A stretch of DNA of 5,440 nt, from positions 1 to 5,440 of the forward strand of contig DRLZ01000118.1 of the NCBI GenBank assembly GCA_011322755.1, in the 5' to 3' direction. The position numbers were made by a program, and so were the translations under genes. Under the pieces are notes generated by a model. It did not search any database, had not been told where the DNA came from, and saw only the letters and a list, made by a program, of their open reading frames with translations. The DNA comes from Crenotrichaceae bacterium. Its GTDB lineage: Bacteria; Pseudomonadota; Gammaproteobacteria; Methylococcales; DRLZ01. Shown here one piece after another: positions 1 to 5,440 of the stretch. Each line of letters begins with the position of its first letter. Position 1 is the stretch's first letter.

Positions 1-1571
1 GTGCTCGGTAGCCCCTGGATATAATCAACAACATAACGGTAGAATGCTCGTGGTGCAAAATAAGCACCATGATCATGCCAGTCAGCACCGAGTTCAATCT
101 GATAGGATTTTTCTTGATTCAGATCCGGTGCACCAACATAAACTCGACCATCAGCCAGACCGCCAGTTGCTTCCAGAGGTGCCCATAAATAACGCTCCTG
201 ATAACTTGGCGCTCTGGTTTTGCGTGCGACACCGAGTTCCAGATCAAAACTATCTGATGCTGTGTAGCGCAATACGGCTGAAGCATCAAACAAGTGATCA
301 TTTTTGCTGCGATCTGCGTTATTGAAACGATCCCTAACCGCCATTGCTGCTGGCATTAGACGCGCCGGCGCACCATCAACCTTGTCTGAGTCCATATGTA
401 CATAGGTGTAACGAAAACCAATCTCCAGATTCAATCGCTCTGCTACATCCCCATTCCATTCAATGAAACCTGAATAACGATCCTTTGTTGAATTCACAAA
501 GTTATCGAGAAAAAACCTGGGATTCGTAAAATCTGAAACCACAGAATCATTAACAGCCAAATCACCATCAAAACCAACTATCAGATTTCCATCATGCACA
601 TCCGATAAATTAAAATGCAGGTTATAGCCACCTGTTTGTAGCTTTGTGGTATTTTCTCGAAACCGCTGAGCCCCACCGCCAGGTCTAGGTGCTGGGCGCA
701 ACAAATGGTTACTCATGCCGTGACGACCTCGATCAAAAAAACCTCGAAACGTTACATCCAGGGTATCTGTCCATTTTCCCTTATAGCCAATACTTCCAAT
801 ATTGGAACGCACATAATCAATATCCATGGGTAATGATGGAGTCCCTGTGTGCCCGGTATCTCTGTAATCGTAGTCAATTGATATCTCATGATTCTCAACA
901 GGTTTAAACCCGTATCCTACAGAAAATACTTCACGATCATATTGGCTTGGCCTGACTGTTTTATTGCCTTTAAATTTATAATCGTTCCCCTTTTCAATAT
1001 TGCCGCCAGCATTGATTCGATGTGTGTCATTAGACAACCCCAACATACCGCCATAATAGCGCCCAAAATCGACCCAGCTGTAGCCAGCATTCACAAAACC
1101 ATGAAACTCCGGCGTTCCACTCTCACCAAATTCACTTCGACGCGAATTAATTTCTATCGCACCACCCAAGGTTTCCATGCCTGCACTGACTGGAGCAATG
1201 CCTCGATAAATCTTGATGCTTTTAACCAGTGATTTTGGAATTGCGCTGGATCGCGTATCCATCGCATTCGGACCTGCTTCCTTTACGTTAACACCATTCA
1301 CTTTTACACCGATCCGATTACCAAACAATCCACGATACTGCGGCAGGTTTGTTAATGGTCCATTGCGGTTCACATTGCCACCTGGTACACGCTTTAGCAA
1401 TAGCGCTGAGTCCAGGGCTCCACCAGATTCAGGTGTCACCGCAATTTGACCTGGTCGTGTGCCCTGGCCTTCGATCTGGATGGTTGGTAATAATTCTGTT
1501 TCAGCTGACACATGCAGAGCAACACTTACTCCCGCAATAAAAAGCATGCGTTTGATCATATTGTGTTTCAT
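1..1571 (-). CDS. TonB-dependent outer-membrane receptor (N-terminal 523 residues; 3' end outside window)
   Basis: This encodes a ligand-gated outer-membrane beta-barrel that takes up a scarce substrate using TonB/ExbBD energy. The open frame runs unbroken off the left edge; 523 codons are visible, while such receptors usually have about 650-750 residues. Residues 1-23 form a signal peptide (KR near residue 7, hydrophobic core, cleavage after VSA). A TonB-box-like stretch (TIQIEGQG, about 30-37) follows. The plug domain spans about 40-140, with QYRGLFGNR, a VNGV segment and an IYRGIAPVSAGMETLGGAI stretch typical of plug domains. Barrel strands follow, including the receptor-type segment ERYLWAPLEATGGLADG at 459-475. 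The ATG at 1571 is chosen for its strong Shine-Dalgarno; an in-frame ATG at 1559 is less well placed. The CGMRM copper-ligand motif of OprC-type receptors is absent, so the cargo is unknown. The gene is divergent from the TauE/SafE-like and bEBP genes and lies under a predicted sigma54 promoter. Confidence 0.93.
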   Translation of the reverse strand, partial: MKHNMIKRMLFIAGVSVALHVSAETELLPTIQIEGQGTRPGQIAVTPESGGALDSALLLKRVPGGNVNRNGPLTNLPQYRGLFGNRIGVKVNGVNVKEAGPNAMDTRSSAIPKSLVKSIKIYRGIAPVSAGMETLGGAIEINSRRSEFGESGTPEFHGFVNAGYSWVDFGRYYGGMLGLSNDTHRINAGGNIEKGNDYKFKGNKTVRPSQYDREVFSVGYGFKPVENHEISIDYDYRDTGHTGTPSLPMDIDYVRSNIGSIGYKGKWTDTLDVTFRGFFDRGRHGMSNHLLRPAPRPGGGAQRFRENTTKLQTGGYNLHFNLSDVHDGNLIVGFDGDLAVNDSVVSDFTNPRFFLDNFVNSTKDRYSGFIEWNGDVAERLNLEIGFRYTYVHMDSDKVDGAPARLMPAAMAVRDRFNNADRSKNDHLFDASAVLRYTASDSFDLELGVARKTRAPSYQERYLWAPLEATGGLADGRVYVGAPDLNQEKSYQIELGADWHDHGAYFAPRAFYRYVVDYIQGLPS

Positions 1572-1579
1572 TTGTTTTT

Positions 1580-1586
1580 CACCTCT
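1580..1586 (-). promoter_or_regulatory. Ribosome binding site of the TonB-dependent receptor
   Basis: On the minus strand AGAGGTG lies 8 bases before the ATG at 1571. It is the best Shine-Dalgarno match upstream of the gene and decides this start over the in-frame ATG four codons later. Confidence 0.8.
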
Positions 1587-1636
1587 TTATTGGTTTTATC
1601 TGTCCTGACTCGTATGATGAGTTTTGTTCATGCTTC

Positions 1637-1691
1637 TTGCTGCCAACGCCGAAGAATCACCCCGTATCTTAGTTATGTTATCTGGCAGCAA
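1637..1691 (-). repeat. 9-bp inverted repeat in the receptor leader
   Basis: TTGCTGCCA at 1637-1645 is the exact reverse complement of TGGCAGCAA at 1683-1691, separated by 37 bases. In the receptor leader RNA the arms could pair into a long-looped stem upstream of the ribosome binding site. No T-tract follows, so it is not an intrinsic terminator. A 9-bp match in a few hundred bases can arise by chance, so function is uncertain. Confidence 0.3.
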
Positions 1692-1746
1692 TAACGCTTT
1701 CCAGCATATCTTTACTTATCACACAAGAAACCAGACTATGACAGCA

Positions 1747-1762
1747 TGCATCTTGCGTGCCA
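1747..1762 (-). promoter_or_regulatory. Sigma54 (RpoN) -24/-12 promoter for the TonB-dependent receptor
   Basis: The minus strand reads TGGCACGCAAGATGCA. The sigma54 consensus is TGGCACG-N4-TTGCW; only the first base of the -12 half differs (A for T). The invariant GG (1761-1760) and GC (1749-1748) have the required 10-base spacing, which predicts a start near 1736 and a 165-base leader to the ATG. Support comes from context: a gene for a sigma54 activator lies on the other side of the intergenic region, and a palindrome sits at enhancer distance upstream. This same stretch contains a GTG that opens the longest frame of the divergent membrane-protein gene, an argument against that upstream start. 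Confidence 0.72.
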
Positions 1763-1801
1763 TACCTCGCGCACCCTTTAAACGATTGCTATTCACTATC
1801 A

Positions 1802-1814
1802 AATCAAGCCTTAA
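1802..1814 (+). promoter_or_regulatory. Possible IHF binding site between enhancer and promoter
   Basis: AATCAAGCCTTAA matches the IHF consensus WATCAANNNNTTR at 8 of 9 defined positions (TAA instead of TTR). It is centred about 72 bases upstream of the predicted start, between the palindrome and the -24/-12 element, where IHF commonly bends DNA so that an enhancer-bound activator can touch sigma54 polymerase. The motif is degenerate and the region AT-rich, so the support is mainly positional. Confidence 0.35.
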
Positions 1815-1826
1815 CTACATTAAAAC

Positions 1827-1842
1827 TGTGTCATATGCCACA
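1827..1842. promoter_or_regulatory. Predicted activator site, promoter-proximal copy
   Basis: TGTGTCATATGCCACA fits TGT-N10-ACA, the form of the NifA-type enhancer, and is symmetric at 7 of 8 base pairs. It is centred about 98 bases upstream of the predicted sigma54 start. The likely binder is the bEBP encoded at 2675-3622. The alternative is a CRP/FNR-family protein, since 8 of 10 defined bases of the CRP consensus TGTGA-N6-TCACA also match. Confidence 0.55.
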
Positions 1843-1848
1843 GTCGAC

Positions 1849-1864
1849 TGTGGCATATGACACA
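1849..1864. promoter_or_regulatory. Predicted activator site, promoter-distal copy
   Basis: TGTGGCATATGACACA is the exact reverse complement of the 16-mer at 1827-1842 and also fits TGT-N10-ACA. Its centre is 22 bp from the other copy, about two helical turns, so two dimers would sit on nearly the same face of the DNA. It lies about 120 bases upstream of the receptor start and 55 bases before the start codon of the divergent membrane-protein gene, so a bound protein could also affect that promoter. Confidence 0.55.
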
Positions 1865-1918
1865 GTTTCACCCAGGTCGATGCTGCATTTTGTTTTCTCT
1901 AGACAACCGTCTGTGGTA

Positions 1919-2656
1919 ATGTTTGACCCCGTGAACGTCATCGACCCCAGTTTTTATCATTCATTCCTGGTTGCATTTATCATGGGCTTGTTTAGCAGCT
2001 TCCACTGCCTCGGTATGTGTGGCTCAATAATCGGCACCTTGACACTCAGCTTGCGACAGGAAATCCGTCAACAGAAATCACAACTCACTCTGTTTGTATT
2101 TCACTACAATCTGGGGCGGATCGTCAGTTACGCCCTGGGTGGATTAATCGCTGGTTTGTTAGGAAAAGTATTCCTGCTCCCCTTTGAAGAACATGGGCAC
2201 AGAATATTGCAAATTATCTCTGCATTATTTATGGCCGGGGCAGGGCTTTATGTGGCCGGCTGGTTTCCTGGTTTTGCCCACATTGAAAAACTTGGGGCAC
2301 GTTTCTGGCGTATTATCGAACCAATCGGGCAACGACTGATTCCAGTCAGCACACTTCCTCAAGCCTTGTTTTTTGGAATTATTTGGGGATGGCTACCTTG
2401 CGGACTAGTGTATATGGCGCTGGCATTGGCAACAACTACAGGCGATCCAATTGGTAGTGCCTTAACCATGACTGCTTTTGGAATCGGAACTTTACCCGCT
2501 GTCATGGGAGTTGGTTTAATGACCAATCTCTTGACAACACTCTCCACAGTCCGTAAATTTAAGATTATTGCAGGTCTGTTTTTATTAGGAATTGCCTTTT
2601 TTGCAGCATTCCCGGATCTAAATCCACTCAGATTCCACCCTATGGATCTCGAGTAA
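1919..2656 (+). CDS. TauE/SafE-like (UreH/DsbD_2-type) integral membrane protein
   Basis: A 245-residue inner-membrane protein with about six hydrophobic segments. Family marks are visible in order: FHCLGMCG (H29, C30, C34) in the first segment, HYNLGRIVSY (62-71) opening the next, WGWLPCGLVY (156-165, C161) and a glycine-rich FGIGTLP stretch (187-193). These fit the COG2836-type 'sulfite exporter TauE/SafE' group related to UreH and DsbD transmembrane domains. Members are often linked to heavy-metal, especially copper, handling; true substrate and even transport activity are unproven. The cysteines in segments 1 and 4 recall the paired cysteines of CcdA/DsbD, so thiol or metal relay is conceivable. 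The ATG at 1919 is preferred because it gives the usual short N-terminus; its Shine-Dalgarno is weak. Upstream starts (GTG 1757, ATG 1835, ATG 1880) would put codons in the sigma54 promoter or palindrome, or add a non-family tail. The bEBP gene follows after 18 bases, so the two are likely co-transcribed; no clear promoter was found for them. Confidence 0.85.
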   Translation: MFDPVNVIDPSFYHSFLVAFIMGLFSSFHCLGMCGSIIGTLTLSLRQEIRQQKSQLTLFVFHYNLGRIVSYALGGLIAGLLGKVFLLPFEEHGHRILQIISALFMAGAGLYVAGWFPGFAHIEKLGARFWRIIEPIGQRLIPVSTLPQALFFGIIWGWLPCGLVYMALALATTTGDPIGSALTMTAFGIGTLPAVMGVGLMTNLLTTLSTVRKFKIIAGLFLLGIAFFAAFPDLNPLRFHPMDLE

Positions 2657-2661
2657 GCTTT

Positions 2662-2667
2662 AAAGGG
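2662..2667 (+). promoter_or_regulatory. Ribosome binding site of the bEBP gene
   Basis: AAAGGG lies 7 bases before the ATG at 2675, in the 18-base gap after the membrane-protein stop codon. It supports the start at 2675 rather than the in-frame ATG two codons later, and so supports a protein with no N-terminal sensory domain. Confidence 0.6.
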
Positions 2668-2674
2668 TATTAAC

Positions 2675-3622
2675 ATGAACATGTTAAACAATCTTGTTGG
2701 TACGTCTCCTGCACTGGAGTCCGTACTTAGAAACGCTAGAATGGCCGCTGCCACCAATGTGACTGTGCTCATTCTTGGTGAAACAGGAACGGGAAAGGAA
2801 TTACTAACAGAATCCATTCAGCAAAACAGTCAACGTTCCACACAGCCTTTTATTAAGATCAATTGCGCTGCACTCCAGGAATCACTTGCTGAATCCGAGC
2901 TATTTGGTCACATCAAAGGCGCTTTTACCGGAGCGCACGCAGACTCGACAGGCAAGCTGAAAGCGGCTGACGGCGGAACCGTGTTTCTGGATGAAATTGA
3001 TTCTCTCGACATGTCCTTGCAGGGCAAGCTGTTGCGTTTTCTTGAATCTGGCGAATGTCAGGCTGTTGGTAAAACTCATCCTGACATGATTGATGTGCGC
3101 ATTATTGCAGCGACTAACTGTAATCTGGGAGAAAGAGTATCACAAGGTCTTTTTCGAAAAGACTTGTATTACCGCCTCAACGTCGTTCCGCTTGAATTAC
3201 CGCCACTACGGCAGCGCGGCTCAGAAATTACTGCTCTGGTGGATTACTTTATTCACAATACAGCCACAGAGCATCATCTTGCAGAACCGATGCTGACCAA
3301 AGCTGCTTATAAATCCCTGAAGTCCTATCTCTGGCCAGGAAATGTGAGGGAGTTAAAAAATGTCTGTGAGCGACTCTGCATACTGCGGCAAGGTCAAACG
3401 ATTGATTCAGGAAATCTGCCTCAGGAAATCACTTCACCATCTGCTACTGCCAATCAAGGCTTCTCTCTACCGGAAACAGGTATTGACCTGGAAGCCCTGG
3501 AAATTGACCTGATTCGCCAGGCACTGAGCAGAACAAATGGCAATCGCAGCAAATCGGCCAGATTGCTTGGTATCTCTCGTGACACGATGCTGTACCGAAT
3601 GAATAAATATCAGCTGGCTTGA
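2675..3622 (+). CDS. Sigma54-dependent transcriptional activator (bEBP) with AAA+ and Fis-type HTH domains only
   Basis: A 315-residue cytoplasmic regulator that would use ATP hydrolysis to remodel sigma54 RNA polymerase. The AAA+ domain begins almost at the N-terminus. It shows Walker A GETGTGKE (35-42), the sigma54-contacting GAFTGA loop (82-87), Walker B VFLDEID (D106, E107), sensor I ATN (146-148), arginine-finger region FRKDLYYRLN (160-169) and sensor II WPGNVREL (220-227). A short variable linker (about 250-270) leads to a Fis-type HTH (about 276-315, with SARLLGISRDT). All catalytic and sigma54-contact motifs are intact, so it should be active. There is no receiver, GAF, PAS or other input domain, as in PspF (about 325 residues), so control probably comes from a partner protein or from its own expression level. 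It lies 18 bases after the TauE/SafE-like gene. It is not PrsR, the PEP-CTERM-linked regulator, which has a receiver domain. Predicted target: the 46-bp palindrome and the sigma54 promoter of the receptor gene. Confidence 0.93.
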   Translation: MNMLNNLVGTSPALESVLRNARMAAATNVTVLILGETGTGKELLTESIQQNSQRSTQPFIKINCAALQESLAESELFGHIKGAFTGAHADSTGKLKAADGGTVFLDEIDSLDMSLQGKLLRFLESGECQAVGKTHPDMIDVRIIAATNCNLGERVSQGLFRKDLYYRLNVVPLELPPLRQRGSEITALVDYFIHNTATEHHLAEPMLTKAAYKSLKSYLWPGNVRELKNVCERLCILRQGQTIDSGNLPQEITSPSATANQGFSLPETGIDLEALEIDLIRQALSRTNGNRSKSARLLGISRDTMLYRMNKYQLA

Positions 3623-3700
3623 CAACTTAAAACGCCAGAAAACATCGCGCAACAAACGGCTCTAAGTCACAAAAAGTTTCAGCATCACAGCAGCGAATCA

Positions 3701-4732
3701 TCATGCTAGATTTCTAGCCAGCCAGGGACCGATTGATTGACTAACGGCTAGAGGCAAACGTTTCCACGCTGAAATAAAATACTGGTATTTTGGATTGGTC
3801 GGGTTCAGGTTCGGCGGTTCAGATGCGTTCACAAGCACATACTCATAATGTAAAGGCTCAGGTTCAAACCCCCAATGTGTTTTAAAACGATACGAGCCGG
3901 TGCCCTGTTTACTCCTTCCAAAATCAAATAAGTTGATTCCCCGCGCAGCGGCACGACGCATCACTTCCCAGTACATAAAATCATTTGCCTTGCAGCGCCT
4001 TGCTGCATTACCCCCGCCCCCGTAATACGGCAGTACTTCATCACGAAAGTAAAAGTTAAGCACACTGCTGACAGCTACCCCATTGTTTTCTATGGTCAGA
4101 ATATCTGCCTGACTGCCAAATACTTTCAAGAGCAAATCAAAATATGACCTGGACATGACTGGCGTACCAAGATTACGTACACTTTCAGAATAAAGCGGAT
4201 AGAATCGTGCTGAATCAGCATCAATCACACTGCTGAGTCCAGACTTGATACCTTTACGCACAACCGCTCTCTGTTTTCTGGGTATTGCTTTCAGATTTTC
4301 ATCATCATCAGCGCTGATTGTTTTTCTGAATGTAACATATAAATCCTGCTTGATTCGATCCTTGCCTGACTCAGTTCTGTTTCTAAAATCAATCGCATCG
4401 ACACCCAGTTTTTGCCCCAAGTCACAAGCAGTCTGGTCTAACAATTGACGCGCTTCATCATTCAGCGCTGCGACACCACCATAAACACAAAATGGTACAG
4501 AAATTAGGCTATTACCAAACAACAGGCTGCGAATATGACCAAGCGGAAGAATACCTTCGATGACACCATCACGTTCTGCATAGAAAAAATACGGAGTGTG
4601 ACCTGTCGACAGGATGACTTCAAACCAACCGGCTTGATGAAAAAAAGTCGCTTCAGGGCATTGCTCTACAAATGCATCCCATTGGTCAAACTGGTCATCA
4701 GCAAGTATTTTTATCTGCAGTGCGCCTGACAT
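3701..4732 (-). CDS. FemAB-like GNAT-fold protein of the XrtA/PEP-CTERM exopolysaccharide type
   Basis: A 343-residue soluble protein with no signal peptide. Relatives of FemA/FemB transfer aminoacyl groups to cell-envelope precursors; in exosortase loci this subfamily is thought to act on exopolysaccharide or its precursors, but the reaction is unknown. Visible marks are EATFFHQAGW (27-36), LFGNSLISVPFCVYGG (71-86), a basic helix PRKQRAVVRKGIKSGL (151-166), LPYYGGGG (234-241), and FDFGRSKQGTG followed by YRFKTHWGFEP (269-291), the conserved C-terminal half of the family. Length is normal. The ATG at 4732 is chosen because the family begins close to this point; an in-frame TTG at 4753 would add seven residues, and neither has a clear Shine-Dalgarno. 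It follows the deacetylase gene by 32 bases, likely in the same operon, and is convergent with the bEBP gene 78 bases away. Confidence 0.87.
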   Translation of the reverse strand: MSGALQIKILADDQFDQWDAFVEQCPEATFFHQAGWFEVILSTGHTPYFFYAERDGVIEGILPLGHIRSLLFGNSLISVPFCVYGGVAALNDEARQLLDQTACDLGQKLGVDAIDFRNRTESGKDRIKQDLYVTFRKTISADDDENLKAIPRKQRAVVRKGIKSGLSSVIDADSARFYPLYSESVRNLGTPVMSRSYFDLLLKVFGSQADILTIENNGVAVSSVLNFYFRDEVLPYYGGGGNAARRCKANDFMYWEVMRRAAARGINLFDFGRSKQGTGSYRFKTHWGFEPEPLHYEYVLVNASEPPNLNPTNPKYQYFISAWKRLPLAVSQSIGPWLARNLA

Positions 4733-4764
4733 GATTGGTGATTTATTGCTCAATTAATAGAAAA

Positions 4765-5440
4765 TCAGGCAGCCCTGGATTGTGGCTTAATCACTGAAAA
4801 ATTAACGTGTGGATATTGATCCAAATCGTTTAAAAAAACATTGTGCATGGTATCCCATTGAAAATCAGAGAGTAGCTTGTTTAGCCTTTGCTCCATTTTT
4901 GACAGATTGAGATAATGCCGAAACCTTGTTTTAGCGGAGATATTGTGCTGCCTCGGCTGATTGGGATCAATTTCCCACGGATGAAAGTAAAATACGGCAG
5001 GCAGTTGCTCCTTGTGATTCAAACGTTCAATCGCCCAGCGTGATAACTGATAAGGAAACAGCCTGAAATACCCGCCGCCGCCACAAGGATAGTTATTGGT
5101 TCCGAAATGTAGCGTACTAATCGGGATTTCTAGAAACTGCGAACCAGCAATTGGTTTATATGCAGTACGCGGCGCTTCGGGGATACCGTACAAATCATGC
5201 CTGATTGGATAGATACTGGAACTGTATTGATACCCTGCTTCCTGAAGAACATCCAAAGCCCAGTATGTATTGTGGGTAATCGAGTAACTGGCAGCACGAT
5301 AACCAGTCACAGCTTGCCCGCTGATATCTTCAAGCCGTTTTCTGGACTCAGTGATATCCATCTTGAATTCGGATTGAGACTGTTGAGTTACCCGCTTATG
5401 TTCCATTCCATGACTTGCCAGCTCATGTCCCGCATCAACA
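4765..5440 (-). CDS. Polysaccharide deacetylase, XrtA/PEP-CTERM locus type (5' end outside window)
   Basis: A NodB-type carbohydrate esterase (CE4 fold) that would remove N-acetyl groups from an exopolysaccharide. The frame stays open to the right edge; 224 residues are visible, so the N-terminus with the catalytic aspartate motif is missing. The ATG at 5406 is internal, because the upstream codons read GHELASHGMEH, the metal-binding SHxxxH motif of the family. Next come GYRAASYSI (motif 3, with its arginine), IYPIRHDLYGIPEAPR, the glycine-rich YPCGGGGYFRLFPY, and FYFHPWEIDPNQPR carrying the late catalytic histidine. These extended segments are typical of the subfamily found with exosortase A rather than of generic NodB proteins. 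The FemAB-like gene follows 32 bases downstream on the same strand, a pairing common in XrtA exopolysaccharide clusters. The exosortase and glycosyltransferases are not in view. Confidence 0.88.
   Translation of the reverse strand, partial: VDAGHELASHGMEHKRVTQQSQSEFKMDITESRKRLEDISGQAVTGYRAASYSITHNTYWALDVLQEAGYQYSSSIYPIRHDLYGIPEAPRTAYKPIAGSQFLEIPISTLHFGTNNYPCGGGGYFRLFPYQLSRWAIERLNHKEQLPAVFYFHPWEIDPNQPRQHNISAKTRFRHYLNLSKMEQRLNKLLSDFQWDTMHNVFLNDLDQYPHVNFSVIKPQSRAA

Larger units (their letters stand above)
1572..1736 (-). other. Predicted 5' leader of the receptor mRNA
   Basis: If the sigma54 promoter at 1747-1762 is used, transcription starts near 1736 and the receptor message carries a leader of about 165 bases. 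I see no coding sequence and no riboswitch class I recognise in it; in particular no obvious B12 box. It contains one 9-bp inverted repeat (separate entry) and ends with the ribosome binding site. The leader's extent is inferred only from the promoter position. Confidence 0.4.
1823..1868. repeat. Perfect 46-bp palindrome (two operator-like 16-mers head to head)
   Basis: Two 23-base arms, 1823-1845 and 1846-1868, are exact reverse complements with no spacer; the centre is GTCGAC. Symmetry breaks immediately outside (A at 1822, C at 1869). Each arm contains a 16-mer that is itself nearly palindromic, so there are four half-sites of the form TGTGkCAT. No T-tract follows on either strand, so it does not look like an intrinsic terminator. 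It lies between divergent genes at enhancer distance from the predicted sigma54 promoter. The most likely role is a double operator or upstream activator sequence; cruciform formation is also possible. Confidence 0.9.

Noticed and set aside
1..1571. Receptor as an OprC/NosA-type copper receptor
   Set aside because: The plug lacks the CGMRM-type copper-ligand motif; the resemblance is only to general TonB-dependent receptors.
1683..1698. Plus-strand TGGCAGCAATAACGCT with GG-N10-GC spacing, a possible second sigma54 promoter for the membrane-protein operon
   Set aside because: The -12 half matches poorly, the transcript would start near 1709 and run through the palindrome, placing the enhancer about 135 bases downstream of the start, and the leader would be about 210 bases. 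The minus-strand site is clearly better.
1823..1868. Palindrome as an intrinsic terminator
   Set aside because: No T-tract follows on either strand, and it lies upstream of both divergent genes rather than after one.
1757..1918. Longer reading of the TauE/SafE-like gene starting at GTG 1757 (299 residues)
   Set aside because: The extra 54 residues do not resemble the family N-terminus and would be encoded across the sigma54 promoter and the perfect palindrome. The ATG at 1919 gives a normal family length.
2359..2817. 152-codon minus-strand open frame antisense to the membrane-protein and bEBP genes
   Set aside because: It overlaps two well-supported genes on the other strand, its product resembles no family I know, and it has no supporting signals; it is a shadow frame.
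3705..3718. Short hairpin GCTAGA-TT-TCTAGC near the end of the FemAB-like gene as a bidirectional terminator
   Set aside because: The stem is only 6 bp, lies inside the last codons and is not followed by a T-tract. No convincing terminator is visible in 3623-3700 between the convergent genes.

Overview
The window looks like chromosomal DNA from a Gram-negative proteobacterium, probably beta or gamma. It encodes a TonB-dependent outer-membrane receptor, a sigma54 activator with a Fis-type DNA-binding domain, and two proteins typical of exosortase/PEP-CTERM exopolysaccharide loci. Base composition is moderate and no mobile element, RNA gene or CRISPR array was seen. The genus cannot be named from this sequence.

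Layout: (1) 1-1571, minus strand: the N-terminal 523 residues of a TonB-dependent receptor, whose 3' end lies beyond the left edge. (2) 1572-1918: a 347-base divergent intergenic region full of regulatory structure. It holds a close match to a sigma54 (-24/-12) promoter pointing at the receptor, a possible IHF site, and a perfect 46-bp palindrome made of two operator-like 16-mers. (3) 1919-2656 and 2675-3622, plus strand: a TauE/SafE (UreH/DsbD_2-like) membrane protein, then, 18 bases later, a bacterial enhancer-binding protein (bEBP) that has only the AAA+ and Fis-type HTH domains. (4) 3701-4732 and 4765-5440, minus strand, convergent to the bEBP: a FemAB-like GNAT-fold protein and a polysaccharide deacetylase (5' end beyond the right edge). 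Both resemble the subfamilies found in XrtA/PEP-CTERM exopolysaccharide clusters.

Working model (inference): positions 1-3622 form one self-contained regulatory unit. The bEBP would bind the palindrome and, helped by IHF bending, activate sigma54 RNA polymerase at the promoter of the receptor gene. The palindrome sites are centred about 98 and 120 bases upstream of the predicted start, a normal distance for bEBP enhancers. The bEBP has no sensory domain, so its signal must come from a partner; the co-transcribed membrane protein is one candidate. The TauE/SafE-like subfamily with the HCxGMCG motif is often discussed with heavy-metal (copper) handling, so a metal-related cargo for the receptor is possible, but nothing in the sequence fixes the ligand. 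The right-hand pair belongs to a separate envelope-polysaccharide operon and is probably unrelated to the unit on the left.
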